A stretch of DNA of 64,000 bases, from assembly GCA_902790325.1 (NCBI GenBank), contig CADARP010000001.1, positions 1-64,000 of the forward strand. The letters run 5' to 3'. Source of the DNA: Oscillospiraceae bacterium (lineage in GTDB: Bacteria > Bacillota > Clostridia > Oscillospirales > Acutalibacteraceae). The first letter of the stretch is position 1. The number at the start of each line of letters is the position of its first letter. The notes under the pieces were generated by a model. It had not been told where the DNA came from and did no database searches. It was given only the letters and a program-made list of their open reading frames with translations. Of this stretch, positions 37,490 to 45,924 are shown one piece after another. A program made the position numbers and the translations under genes.

Positions 37490-38139
37490 ACCGGTTCCCT
37501 TTCCGCCATTTCCGCAGGTTCTGCTTCGTTGCCGCGGAACGGCTCCATGGTGACGCTCGTCTCGCTCGTGATGCCCTCGCGCCGGAAAACGCCGCGGATT
37601 GTCCGCAGGACGATGGAAACGTCCATGACGAAGGACACGTTCCGCACATACTCGACGTCGAGCGCGAACCGCTCCTGCCACGACAGCAGGTTGCGGCCGC
37701 TGCACTGCGCGAGACCGGATAGCCCCGGACGCACGTCGTGGCGGTGCCGCTGCGTTTCGTCATACAGCGGCAGATACGCGACCAGCAGGGGACGCGGCCC
37801 GATGAGGCTCATGTCGCCCTTGAGCACATTGAAAAACTCCGGCAGCTCGTCGAGACTGAGCGCGCGCATTTTCTTTCCGAACGCGGTCAACCGCAGGTCG
37901 TCCGGCAGCAGCGCGCCGTTTTCGTCGCGTGCGTCCGTCATGGTGCGGAATTTGTACAAGCGGAAGATCTTTTCGTCCTTGCCGGGACGATCCTGCGTAA
38001 AAAGAACGGGCGCGCCGAGTTTCACGCGCACAAGTACTGCCAGAACCGCCATCGGCAGCCCCAGCACGAGCAGCGCGCAGAGCGAAAGCGCGACGTCGAA
38101 AAAGCGTTTCAGAAATCGCGTATAGATTGTTTTTTTCAA
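37486..38139 (-). CDS. Initiating sugar-phosphate transferase (bacterial sugar transferase, PglC/WcaJ type)
   Basis: A 217-residue protein. TTG start chosen (GAGGGG seven bases upstream) over a longer GTG/ATG reading. One N-terminal reentrant hydrophobic segment (about 12-34) is followed by the catalytic core LFTQDRPGKDEKIFRLYKFRTM and the DELPEFFNVLKGDMSLIGPRPLL motif. These monotopic phosphoglycosyl transferases load the first sugar phosphate onto undecaprenyl phosphate to begin capsule or glycan assembly. Coupling with an ADP-ribosylglycohydrolase gene is unusual. Confidence 0.92.
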   Translation of the reverse strand: MKKTIYTRFLKRFFDVALSLCALLVLGLPMAVLAVLVRVKLGAPVLFTQDRPGKDEKIFRLYKFRTMTDARDENGALLPDDLRLTAFGKKMRALSLDELPEFFNVLKGDMSLIGPRPLLVAYLPLYDETQRHRHDVRPGLSGLAQCSGRNLLSWQERFALDVEYVRNVSFVMDVSIVLRTIRGVFRREGITSETSVTMEPFRGNEAEPAEMAEREPV

Positions 38140-38189
38140 CCGTAACCCCTCATTTTCCGGCGAACAAAATATATACGTATTCACAAAAT

Positions 38190-38218
38190 ATTATACGGCA
38201 CATCCGGTGGTCTGTCAA
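38190..38218 (-). promoter_or_regulatory. Consensus sigma-A promoter for the sugar transferase operon
   Basis: Minus strand: TTGACA, 17-base spacer, TATAAT, a perfect match, about 50 bases upstream of the TTG start. The four-gene operon through the esterase follows. Confidence 0.9.
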
Positions 38219-38335
38219 GTGAACGCGGCTATTTTCCAAAAAAAGAAGGGGCCGTTCCTGCGCGCTGCAGCGGCAGAAAGAGCCCTGTGTGTTTCTCTGT
38301 TCGGTTCCTTTGCGAAAAGCGGCCGACCCTTGCGG

Positions 38336-38983
38336 TCAGACCATTTTTTCCTGCTTGACTTTTTTGTCGATCACGTGACGGGAGGCGAGCTCTTTGGTGA
38401 TGTCGTCGACCGAAATGCCCATCTCCGCCATCAGCACCATCACATGATACGCCAGGTCGGCGATCTCGTACACCGTCTCCTTTTTGTCGTCGTTCTTGGC
38501 GGCTACGATCACTTCGGTGGATTCCTCGCCGACTTTTTTGAGGATCTTGTCCATACCTTTCTCAAAAAGGTACGTCGTGTAGGAGCCCTCTTTCTTTTCC
38601 GTCTTGCGGCCGAGAATGAGCTGCATGAGCCCGTCGTAGGAAAACGCGGGCGGAATATCGTCGTTGTCGAAGACTTCGCGGAAGAAGCAGCTTTCGGCGC
38701 CGGTATGGCACGCGGGACCTTCCTTGCGGACATAGACGGCGAGCGCGTCGGCGTCGCAGTCGGCGACGATGCGGCGGATGTGCTGCACGTTGCCGGACGT
38801 TTCGCCCTTGCGCCACAGTTCCTGCCGGGAGCGCGACCAGAAACAGGTGCGCTTTTCGCGGATGCTGATTTCGAGACTTTCGCGGTTCATATACGCGAGC
38901 GTCAGGATCTCGCCCGTCTCGTCGTCGAGGACGACGGCGGGGATCAGACCCTGCGCGTCAAATTTGAGTGTTGACAGATCCAT
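38336..38983 (-). CDS. hisIE: Bifunctional phosphoribosyl-AMP cyclohydrolase / phosphoribosyl-ATP pyrophosphatase
   Basis: A 215-residue fusion of HisI and HisE, steps 2 and 3 of histidine synthesis. HisI part (about 1-115): [25 protein letters not shown] and the zinc/magnesium site [12 protein letters not shown] with CHTGAESCF. HisE part (about 125-215): [32 protein letters not shown] with the Glu-rich helix, and [13 protein letters not shown]. Last gene of the his operon; AGGAGG precedes the ATG. Confidence 0.96.
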   Translation of the reverse strand: MDLSTLKFDAQGLIPAVVLDDETGEILTLAYMNRESLEISIREKRTCFWSRSRQELWRKGETSGNVQHIRRIVADCDADALAVYVRKEGPACHTGAESCFFREVFDNDDIPPAFSYDGLMQLILGRKTEKKEGSYTTYLFEKGMDKILKKVGEESTEVIVAAKNDDKKETVYEIADLAYHVMVLMAEMGISVDDITKELASRHVIDKKVKQEKMV

Positions 38984-38992
38984 AACTTCCTC

Positions 38993-39751
38993 CTATATCC
39001 GAACGGGAATATCATTCTTTTGCAGCAGCGCTTTCAGATCCGCGATCCTGACCTCGCCGAAGTGGAAGATCGACGCGGCAAGTCCGGCGCTGACGTCGGG
39101 GATCGTTTTGAACAGCGTGATAAAGTCCTCCGCGCCGCCTGCGCCGCCGGACGCAATGACCGGCACGTCGGAGATCGCGCAGACCGCCTCGAGCATTTCA
39201 AGGTCGAACCCGCGCTTGACGCCGTCGGTGTCGATGCTGTTGACGACCAGTTCGCCCGCGCCCTCGGCCAGACCGAATTTGATCCATTCGATCGCGTCGC
39301 GGCCGGTGTCCTCGCGGCCGCCCTTGGAAAAGACGTGGAACGTGCCGTCCACACGCTTGACGTCCACGGACAGCACGACGCACTGGCTGCCGTAGAGCTT
39401 GGCGGCTTCACCGATCAGCGACGGATTGCGCAGCGCGCCGGAATTGACGCTCACCTTATCCGCGCCGCACTTGAGCACGCGGTCGAAATCCGCCACGGAC
39501 GAGATGCCGCCGCCGACCGTCAGCGGAATGAACACGGTCGACGCCGTTTCGGTCAGAATGTCGGTGAACAGCTTGCGCCCGTCGCTCGACGCGGTGATGT
39601 CGTAAAAGACAAGTTCGTCCGCGCCGTTCTCGCTGTAGTACCGCGCGAGATCGATCGGCGACGAGACGTCGCGCAGACCGAGAAAGTTTGTCCCCTTGAC
39701 GACGCGGCCGTCGCGCACGTCGAGGCAGGGGATGATGCGTTTCGTAATCAT
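38993..39751 (-). CDS. hisF: Imidazole glycerol phosphate synthase, cyclase subunit
   Basis: A 252-residue TIM barrel. Signature strands are RIIPCLDVRDGRVVKGTNF with the catalytic Asp, the phosphate loop GGGIS near residue 80, and VIASGGAGGAEDF with a second Asp region. Together with HisH it makes imidazole glycerol phosphate and AICAR. Its ATG overlaps the hisA stop. Confidence 0.97.
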   Translation of the reverse strand: MITKRIIPCLDVRDGRVVKGTNFLGLRDVSSPIDLARYYSENGADELVFYDITASSDGRKLFTDILTETASTVFIPLTVGGGISSVADFDRVLKCGADKVSVNSGALRNPSLIGEAAKLYGSQCVVLSVDVKRVDGTFHVFSKGGREDTGRDAIEWIKFGLAEGAGELVVNSIDTDGVKRGFDLEMLEAVCAISDVPVIASGGAGGAEDFITLFKTIPDVSAGLAASIFHFGEVRIADLKALLQKNDIPVRI

Positions 39752-40473
39752 GGCCGGTTCACCCTCGCCAGCTTCACGGCGTCCCTCAGATCCAGATCGC
39801 CCGTGTACAGCGCCTTGCCGAGGATCGCGCCGTACAGATCCATTTCGCGCAGCGCGATGACGTCCTCGAGCGTCGTGATGCCGCCGGACGCGATCAACTG
39901 CATATCGTACGTTTCGGACAGTGTTTTATAAAGCTGCAGGTTTGTGCCGGAGAGCGTCCCGTCCTTGGAGATGTCGGTGCAGATGACCGTGCGCACCCCC
40001 ATGATCTGCAAACGCGAAAAGAACGCGTCCGCCGAAACTTCGGACTGCTCCGTCCAGCCCTTGATGGCGACATAGCCGCCCGCAAGATCGACGCCAACCG
40101 CGATCCGATCGCCGTAGCGGTCGACCATTTTTTCCAGAAAAACGGGATCGGTCACGGCGCTTGTGCCGAGGATCACGCGCTCGACGCCCATGTCGATATA
40201 GGTGCGCACCGTGTCTTCCGTGCGCACGCCGCCGCCGATTTCGATGCTCATGCCGCTCTTTTCGACGAGCTTTTCCACGACGCGGCGGTTCGGCGTCGTG
40301 CCGTCGCGCGCGCCTTCGAGATCGACCACGTGCAGAAACTCCGCGCCGCAGTCGGCAAATTCGCGCGCGATCTGTAAAGGCTTATCACTGTACACCGTCA
40401 TCTGGTTGTAGTCACCCTTGTAAAGGCGAACTACTTTACCGTCGTACAGGTCGGTTGCTGGTAAAATATACAT
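39748..40473 (-). CDS. hisA: ProFAR isomerase
   Basis: A 241-residue TIM barrel; start MYILPATDLYDG (GGGGGAGC upstream) rather than a longer in-frame reading. HisA motifs are DLYDGKVVRLYKGDY (catalytic Asp), EIGGGVRTEDTV, and TDISKDGTLSGTN with the second Asp, plus ASGGITTLEDV. It converts ProFAR to PRFAR. It follows hisH by 10 bases. Confidence 0.95.
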   Translation of the reverse strand: MYILPATDLYDGKVVRLYKGDYNQMTVYSDKPLQIAREFADCGAEFLHVVDLEGARDGTTPNRRVVEKLVEKSGMSIEIGGGVRTEDTVRTYIDMGVERVILGTSAVTDPVFLEKMVDRYGDRIAVGVDLAGGYVAIKGWTEQSEVSADAFFSRLQIMGVRTVICTDISKDGTLSGTNLQLYKTLSETYDMQLIASGGITTLEDVIALREMDLYGAILGKALYTGDLDLRDAVKLARVNRP

Positions 40474-40483
40474 AAGCTCCCCC

Positions 40484-41101
40484 TTATTCCAGCGCGCAGA
40501 ACGCACGCAGGATAGAAAGTCCCACCTTGCCGCTCTTTTCGGGATGGAACTGTGTGCCGAACACATTGCCGCTTTCCGCCGCGGCGGTCAGCTCGATGCC
40601 GTATTCGGTCGTGGCGGAAACGCTGTCTGCGCAATCCGCGGCATAGTAGGAATGGACGAAGTACACGCAGTCGCCCTCGTTCACGTCGCGGAACAGCGGG
40701 CTTTTCGGCTTGTCCTTCGGAAAGTGCAGCGCGTTCCAGCCGATCTGCGGGATCTTGAGCGTGCGGTTGGCGTCGGGGATCGGAACGACGCTGCCGCGCA
40801 GCAGACCGAGTCCCTCGTATTCGCCGAATTCGTAGCTGCGTTCAAACAAAAGCTGCATCCCGAGGCAGATACCAAGTAAAGGCTTTTTACTTGACGCGAC
40901 TTCATATACAAATTTGTCCAGTCCGCTTTCGCGCAGCTTCCTTGCCGCGTCCGCAAACGCGCCGACGCCCGGCAGCAGGATGCGGTCGCATGCCGCGAGC
41001 TTGTCGCGCTCGCCCGAGACGATCGCGTCCTCGCCGATAAAAGAGAGCGAGCTGCGCAGCGAGAACAGATTGCCGACGCCGTAATCGATTATGCCGGTCA
41101 T
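40484..41101 (-). CDS. hisH: Imidazole glycerol phosphate synthase, glutaminase subunit
   Basis: A 205-residue class I glutamine amidotransferase. The start overlaps the hisB stop (ATGA). Motifs: GIIDYGVGNLFSLRSSL, LLPGVGAF, the nucleophile elbow LLGICLGMQLLFE with Cys, and the His-x-Glu pair GTQFHPEKSG. It feeds ammonia to HisF. Confidence 0.97.
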   Translation of the reverse strand: MTGIIDYGVGNLFSLRSSLSFIGEDAIVSGERDKLAACDRILLPGVGAFADAARKLRESGLDKFVYEVASSKKPLLGICLGMQLLFERSYEFGEYEGLGLLRGSVVPIPDANRTLKIPQIGWNALHFPKDKPKSPLFRDVNEGDCVYFVHSYYAADCADSVSATTEYGIELTAAAESGNVFGTQFHPEKSGKVGLSILRAFCALE

Positions 41102-41679
41102 GCCAACACACCTTTCGTAGAGGGGATCGCGTCGCCGGTCACGGCAGTCGCTTTCGAGAGCGTGCGGCCGAGCGCCTTGAATACGCCCTCGATGATGTGA
41201 TGCGTGTTTCTGCCGGCAAGCTGACGCACGTGCAGCGTCATGCGCGACTCGCGCACAAACGCAGCGAGGAATTCCTCGCAAAGCTCGGTGTCGAACGTGC
41301 CGACCTTTCGCGCGCGAAACTGCAGATCGACGCACAATGTCGCTCTGCCGGACAAATCGACGGCGCAGAGGATCAGCGCTTCGTCCATAGGCAGGATGAT
41401 GTCGCCGTATCGGGCGATGCCTTTTTTGTCGCCCAGCGCTTCGCGGAATGCCGCGCCGAGACAAATGCCGATGTCCTCGACGCTGTGGTGGTCGTCCACC
41501 TGCGTGTCGCCTTTGCAGCGCAGCGTCAGGTCATAGCCGCTGTGCGCGGCGAACAGCGTGAGCATATGGTCGAGAAATCCGCAGCCGGACTGCACGTCGG
41601 CCTTGCCCGTGCCGTCGAGCGACAGCGTGAGCGAAACGTCCGTTTCGGCGGTTTTGCGGGCGATCTCATAAGTACGCAT
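41098..41679 (-). CDS. hisB: Imidazoleglycerol-phosphate dehydratase
   Basis: A 193-residue monofunctional HisB. The metal-binding His repeats are present: CGFLDHMLTLFAAHSGYDL, DDHHSVEDIG and its duplicate IGVxxDxAL region, and RNTHHIIEGVFKALGR near the end. It converts imidazole glycerol phosphate to imidazole acetol phosphate. No histidinol-phosphatase domain is attached. Confidence 0.97.
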   Translation of the reverse strand: MRTYEIARKTAETDVSLTLSLDGTGKADVQSGCGFLDHMLTLFAAHSGYDLTLRCKGDTQVDDHHSVEDIGICLGAAFREALGDKKGIARYGDIILPMDEALILCAVDLSGRATLCVDLQFRARKVGTFDTELCEEFLAAFVRESRMTLHVRQLAGRNTHHIIEGVFKALGRTLSKATAVTGDAIPSTKGVLA

Positions 41680-41682
41680 GGT

Positions 41683-42750
41683 TCAGTTTCCTCCCCCTGC
41701 AAGTATCGTTTGAATGGCGTTTACCAGTGCGCGCATCTGTTCGGCGGAACCGATCGTGATGCGCACGAACGCGGCGATCTCTTCCCGGGAAAAGTGCCGC
41801 ACGAGGATGCCCATATCCTTGAGCGTGCGGTAGAGCGTTTCGCCGCAGATCTGCGGATGGCGGGCAAAGATGAAATTTGCCTTGCTCGGCAGCACCTCGA
41901 ATCCCATTTCGCGCAGCGCCTGTGTCGTATAGTCGCGGTTTTCGATGATCGTCAGGCAGTTTCTGTCGTAATACGCCTGCGAGCGCAGCGCCGCTTCTCC
42001 GGCGGCGAGCGTGCAGCGGTTGATGTTGTACGGGTTGGTCGAGTATTTGACGCGGTTCAGGTCTGCAATGATCTCCGGCTGCGCGAATCCGAAGCCCAGC
42101 CGTGCGCCCGCGAGCGAGCGCGACTTGGAAAACGTCTGCACGACCAATAGATTATCATATTCCGCGATCAAAGGCAAGCAGCTTTTTCCGCCGAAATCGA
42201 CGTACGCCTCGTCGATGATGACGAGATTGTCGCGGTTCGCGTCGAGAATGGAGCGGATCTGCGGGACTGTCAGCAGCATGCCGGTCGGCGCGTTGGGGTT
42301 GGCGATCACGATATTTTTGTCGAGACCGAAGTAGTCCGCGGGATCGACGGAGAAGTCGTCCTTCAGCGGGATCGCCGCACAGTCGAGGCCGTACAGATCG
42401 CCGTAAACGGGATAGAATCCGTAGCTGATCGACGGGAACGCCATGCCCTTCGTCTCGTCGCAGAACGCGCCGAACGCGAAGTTGAGCACTTCGTCCGAGC
42501 CGTTGCCGCAGAAGATGTTTTCGGGTTTCAGACCGTACAGCTCCGCCGCGGTCTTACGCAGCGCGGTGCACTCTGGGTCGGAGTAGAGCTGCAGATCGCC
42601 CGCTTCGTTTGCGACGGCTTCCAGCACCTCGGGCGAGGGCGGGAAAGGCGATTCGTTCGTGTTGAGTTTGATGTATTTTTTGTCGCGCGGCTGCTCGCCG
42701 GGGACGTAAACTTCGAGGCTGCGGTAAGCCTTGCGTAAAAATCGGCTCAT
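41683..42750 (-). CDS. hisC: Histidinol-phosphate aminotransferase
   Basis: A 355-residue fold-type I PLP aminotransferase. Motifs: LNTNESPFPPSPEV, the PLP-phosphate region FCGNGSDEVL, ANPNAPTGML, IIDEAYVDF, and the lysine motif QTFSKSRSLAGARLGF. It transaminates imidazole acetol phosphate. AAGGAG precedes the ATG. Confidence 0.97.
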   Translation of the reverse strand: MSRFLRKAYRSLEVYVPGEQPRDKKYIKLNTNESPFPPSPEVLEAVANEAGDLQLYSDPECTALRKTAAELYGLKPENIFCGNGSDEVLNFAFGAFCDETKGMAFPSISYGFYPVYGDLYGLDCAAIPLKDDFSVDPADYFGLDKNIVIANPNAPTGMLLTVPQIRSILDANRDNLVIIDEAYVDFGGKSCLPLIAEYDNLLVVQTFSKSRSLAGARLGFGFAQPEIIADLNRVKYSTNPYNINRCTLAAGEAALRSQAYYDRNCLTIIENRDYTTQALREMGFEVLPSKANFIFARHPQICGETLYRTLKDMGILVRHFSREEIAAFVRITIGSAEQMRALVNAIQTILAGGGN

Positions 42751-42759
42751 GATTTCTCC

Positions 42760-44028
42760 TTATTCAAAACGGATGACGGCGGATCTCGCGTGCGCGGTCA
42801 GTCCTTCTTTGGTTGCGAACAGCGCGACTTTGTCCTTGACGGCTTCGAGCGCCTGCGGCGTATAGTAGGTGAACTGCATCCGCTTGACAAAATCGTAGAC
42901 GGACAGGGGGCTCGAAAAGCGCGCGGTGCCGCTTGTCGGCAGCGTGTGGTTGGGACCCGCAAAATAATCGCCGAGCGGTTCGGGGCAGTATTTGCCGAGG
43001 AACACGGAACCGGCGTTCTGCACGCGGTTGAGGTAGTCGAAGGGATTGTCGAGGCACAGTTCCAGATGCTCCGGCGCGATGGCGTTGGATACTTCGATGG
43101 CCTGCTCGATGCTGTCGACCAGCACGATCGCGCCGTAATTTTCGATCGAATAGCCGGCGATCTCGGCACGCTCGAGCAGCGGGATCTGTTTTTGCAGTTC
43201 GGCCGCAACGCTCTCGGCGAGCGATTTGCTGTCGGTCAGCAGGGTGGCGCTCGCGAGCCTGTCGTGCTCCGCCTGCGAGAGGAGATCCGCCGCGACAAAA
43301 CGCGGATTGCACGTGCCGTCCGCGACGATCAGGATCTCGCTCGGGCCCGCGATCATGTCGATATCGACCAGACCGAACACCTGTTTCTTTGCCTCGGCCA
43401 CATAGCGGTTGCCCGGGCCGACGATCTTGTCCACCTTCGGCACGGATTCGGTGCCGAACGCGAGCGCGGCGACTGCCTGCGCGCCGCCGACCTTGAAGAT
43501 GCGGCCGACGCCGGCGACCTTCGCGGCGGCGAGAATGGCGGGGTTGACGCTGCCGTTTGCGGAGGGAGGCGTGACCATCACGATCTCGCCGCAGCCTGCC
43601 AGAACGGCGGGGATGCAGTTCATCAGCACGGACGACGGATAAGCCGCCGTGCCGCCCGGCACATACAGACCGACCTTTTCCAGCGGCAGCACGCGCTGGC
43701 CGAGGATCACGCCGTCCTTGTCGTGGACGGTGAAGCCGTTTTCGATCTGGTGTTTGTGGAACGCCGTGATGTTCTCCTTCGCTTCGCGCAGCACGGCGAG
43801 AAACGCGTCGTCCACGGCGGCGAACGCTTCGTCGATCTCTGCCTGCGTCACTTCGAGGGCATCGAGGTCGACTTTGTCGAATTTGCGGCTGTATGCGTAC
43901 AGCGCCGCGTCGCCGTTCTTCTGCACGTCCTCCAGAACGCCGCGCACGAGCGCAGTCACGTCCGCAGCTTCGCCGCGTTTGAGGAACAGAAGGTCGTCGG
44001 GGGAAGTATAGGTAATGGTGCGGATCAT
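42760..44028 (-). CDS. hisD: Histidinol dehydrogenase
   Basis: A 422-residue zinc-dependent dehydrogenase. Signatures: VGLYVPGGTAAYPSSVLMN, KVGGAQAVAALAFGTESVPKVDKIVGPGNRYVAEAK, and DLLSQAEHDRLA containing the zinc-binding Gln and His, then HTLPTSGTARF. It oxidises histidinol to histidine in two steps. Its start overlaps the hisG stop. Confidence 0.98.
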   Translation of the reverse strand: MIRTITYTSPDDLLFLKRGEAADVTALVRGVLEDVQKNGDAALYAYSRKFDKVDLDALEVTQAEIDEAFAAVDDAFLAVLREAKENITAFHKHQIENGFTVHDKDGVILGQRVLPLEKVGLYVPGGTAAYPSSVLMNCIPAVLAGCGEIVMVTPPSANGSVNPAILAAAKVAGVGRIFKVGGAQAVAALAFGTESVPKVDKIVGPGNRYVAEAKKQVFGLVDIDMIAGPSEILIVADGTCNPRFVAADLLSQAEHDRLASATLLTDSKSLAESVAAELQKQIPLLERAEIAGYSIENYGAIVLVDSIEQAIEVSNAIAPEHLELCLDNPFDYLNRVQNAGSVFLGKYCPEPLGDYFAGPNHTLPTSGTARFSSPLSVYDFVKRMQFTYYTPQALEAVKDKVALFATKEGLTAHARSAVIRFE

Positions 44029-44654
44029 GCTTTCGCACTCCTTTCGGCTTCGATTTTTTCGCAGATCGTTCGGATCGCGTCGTATTGGAATTTATAGCTT
44101 GCTTTGTTGGCGATCAGCCGCGCGCTGATGGGGATGATCGTCTCGAACGGTTCGAGGTTGTTTTCTTTGAGCGTCGTGCCGGTCTCGACGATGTCGACGA
44201 TCACGTCCGACAGTCCCAGCAGCGGCGCGATCTCGATGGAGCCGTTGAGCCGGATGATCTCGATCTCGCGGCTCTGCGCGGCGAAGTAGCTGCGGGCGAT
44301 GTTGGGGAACTTCGTCGCCACGCGCAGTGTCTTGTCGGCGGCGGGACGGTGTCCGCGGATGCCGGCGACCGCCATGCGGCACTTGCCCATGCCGAGATCC
44401 AGCAGCTCGTACACGTCGCTGCCGTGTTCGAGCAGGATGTCCTTGCCGACAATGCCGATGTCCGCCGCGCCGCGTTCCACATAAACGGGCACGTCGGAAG
44501 GCTTTGCCCAGAAATAGCAAACGTCGTTTTCGGGGTTTTCAAAGATGAGCTTGCGGTTGTCCTCCTCGATGTCGGGACAGCCGTAGCCGAGCGACTTGAA
44601 GATCTGGTAGGCTTTTTCGCCCAGTCGCCCTTTCGGAAGCGCAATGTGGATCAT
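44025..44654 (-). CDS. hisG: ATP phosphoribosyltransferase, short form catalytic subunit
   Basis: A 209-residue short-form HisG lacking the regulatory C-terminal domain, hence dependent on HisZ. Motifs: IALPKGRLGEKAY, GAADIGIVGKD, and the PRPP-binding region VIVDIVETGTTLKENNL. First committed step of histidine synthesis. ATGA overlap with hisZ upstream. Confidence 0.97.
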   Translation of the reverse strand: MIHIALPKGRLGEKAYQIFKSLGYGCPDIEEDNRKLIFENPENDVCYFWAKPSDVPVYVERGAADIGIVGKDILLEHGSDVYELLDLGMGKCRMAVAGIRGHRPAADKTLRVATKFPNIARSYFAAQSREIEIIRLNGSIEIAPLLGLSDVIVDIVETGTTLKENNLEPFETIIPISARLIANKASYKFQYDAIRTICEKIEAERSAKA

Positions 44655-45757
44655 ATCTCAAATAGCCTCCCTTCACGGTACGAGAGGATCGTTTTGTACG
44701 GTTTTTCGTCCGTGCGTCCGGACTGTACGCGCACGCGTCTGCCGCTTTGCTGCAGATGCTGCACGGCGCTCGCAAGACCCCGCACGTCCGACGGATCGTA
44801 GAGCACAAGCACGTCTGCGCCGCCGGCCGAATCGCTGCGGCCGTATTCCAGCAGATCGAGGTAGACCGCAAAACCGATCGCGCCGCTCTTTCTGCCGAAT
44901 TTGCGCAGCAGGTCGTCGTACCGCCCGCCGGAAAGCACGCTGCGCGGCGTGCCGTCCACGAACCCCTGGAATGTGACGCCGTTGTAATAGCGCATGTCGT
45001 TGGCGACGGAGAAGTCGATGCGTACGTTGTCGCCGTGACCGGTCTCGCACAGCAGGTCGTAGATCTGCCGCAGTTCCCGTGCCGCGTTCCGCATCGCTTC
45101 GTTGACGGCCATTGTCGACAGGACGGGGAAGCAGTCCTCGGGTTTGCCGAATACCGTCGACAGCGCGCAGAGCTTTTCTTCGAGATCCGCCGCAATGCCG
45201 TGTGCGCGGCACAGCGCGTGCAGCTCGTGTGCGGATTTGTTCTGGATGCAGGCGAGCACCTGCCGCCGCACGTCCGTCGGGAAACCGGCGGCGTCGAGCA
45301 GGCCGCGGACAAAGCCCATGTGCGACACGCCGAGAATGTAGCGGCTGCTGACGGTCGCCAGACTTTCGAGCGCGAGCAGCAGCACCTCGCTCATGGCGTA
45401 CACGTCCACCTGTCCGACGTATTCGACGCCGGCCTGCGGGATCTCGCGGATGTCGTTTGTGTCGTCCGAGGCGCGGTAGACGTTTTCGGTATAGTAGACC
45501 TTGTAGGGCGTCGATTCGTCGCGCGCGTTCTTGACGATCGAGAGCGTGACGTCCTGCTTGAGCGCGAGCAGGCGGCCGTCGGGGCCGTTGAACGTGATGA
45601 TGTTGCCGCCCTTGAGGAAATCCTTGTTTTGCAGGTACAGCGTGTAGTCCTCGAATTTGCTCATGCGGAACTTGTCGTATCCGTAGCGCGCATAGAGCCG
45701 CTGGAGCCGGAGCAGATCGGTCTCCTCGCTGCGCGCCGCGTTCTGTTGCAGATCCAT
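44651..45757 (-). CDS. hisZ: ATP phosphoribosyltransferase regulatory subunit
   Basis: A 368-residue class II aminoacyl-tRNA synthetase-like protein related to HisRS but without the HisRS anticodon domain. Motifs: LRLQRLYARYGYDKFRMSKFEDYTLY, RLLALKQDVTLSIVKN (motif 2-like), and near 285 SVLSGGRYDDLLRKFGRKSGAIGF (motif 3-like). It binds HisG and senses histidine. First gene of the operon; AGGAGG sits 6 bases before the ATG. Confidence 0.95.
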   Translation of the reverse strand: MDLQQNAARSEETDLLRLQRLYARYGYDKFRMSKFEDYTLYLQNKDFLKGGNIITFNGPDGRLLALKQDVTLSIVKNARDESTPYKVYYTENVYRASDDTNDIREIPQAGVEYVGQVDVYAMSEVLLLALESLATVSSRYILGVSHMGFVRGLLDAAGFPTDVRRQVLACIQNKSAHELHALCRAHGIAADLEEKLCALSTVFGKPEDCFPVLSTMAVNEAMRNAARELRQIYDLLCETGHGDNVRIDFSVANDMRYYNGVTFQGFVDGTPRSVLSGGRYDDLLRKFGRKSGAIGFAVYLDLLEYGRSDSAGGADVLVLYDPSDVRGLASAVQHLQQSGRRVRVQSGRTDEKPYKTILSYREGRLFEI

Positions 45758-45791
45758 AGTGTCCTCCTGTGTGTATCAGTAAACTGCACAC

Positions 45792-45820
45792 AGCATAGCA
45801 CATTTTACTGTGTTAGTCAA
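45792..45820 (-). promoter_or_regulatory. Promoter of the his operon
   Basis: Minus strand: -35 TTGACT (45815-45820), 17-base spacer, -10 TATGCT (45792-45797). The leader to hisZ is only about 30 bases, leaving no room for a T-box or attenuator. Control is expected at initiation. Confidence 0.85.
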
Positions 45821-45829
45821 GTAAAATGT
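45800..45829. promoter_or_regulatory. Candidate operator: perfect inverted repeat at the his promoter
   Basis: ACATTTTACT, a 10-base centre, then AGTAAAATGT form a perfect 10-base inverted repeat. It covers the -35 and most of the spacer of the his promoter. The placement is that of a repressor operator. A TrpR-fold YerC/HisR-like protein is encoded in this window. Confidence 0.75.
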
Positions 45830-45860
45830 TTAAGATTTTTCAAGAAAAAACGGATATTCA

Positions 45861-45889
45861 TTGACAGCGTTTTGCGGATTTGGTATCAT
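45861..45889 (+). promoter_or_regulatory. Promoter for the SGNH-deoC genes
   Basis: TTGACA, 17-base spacer, TATCAT, 35 bases upstream of the ATG; CGGAGG follows as ribosome site. It is divergent from the his promoter and 32 bases from the operator repeat. Confidence 0.8.
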
Positions 45890-45924
45890 AGCAGACAAGA
45901 ATACGATTCCCGGAGGTAAAAGCC

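Noticed and set aside
45758-45791. T-box or attenuator upstream of hisZ
   Set aside because: The transcribed leader is only about 30 bases; no stem or tRNA-binding bulge can fit.
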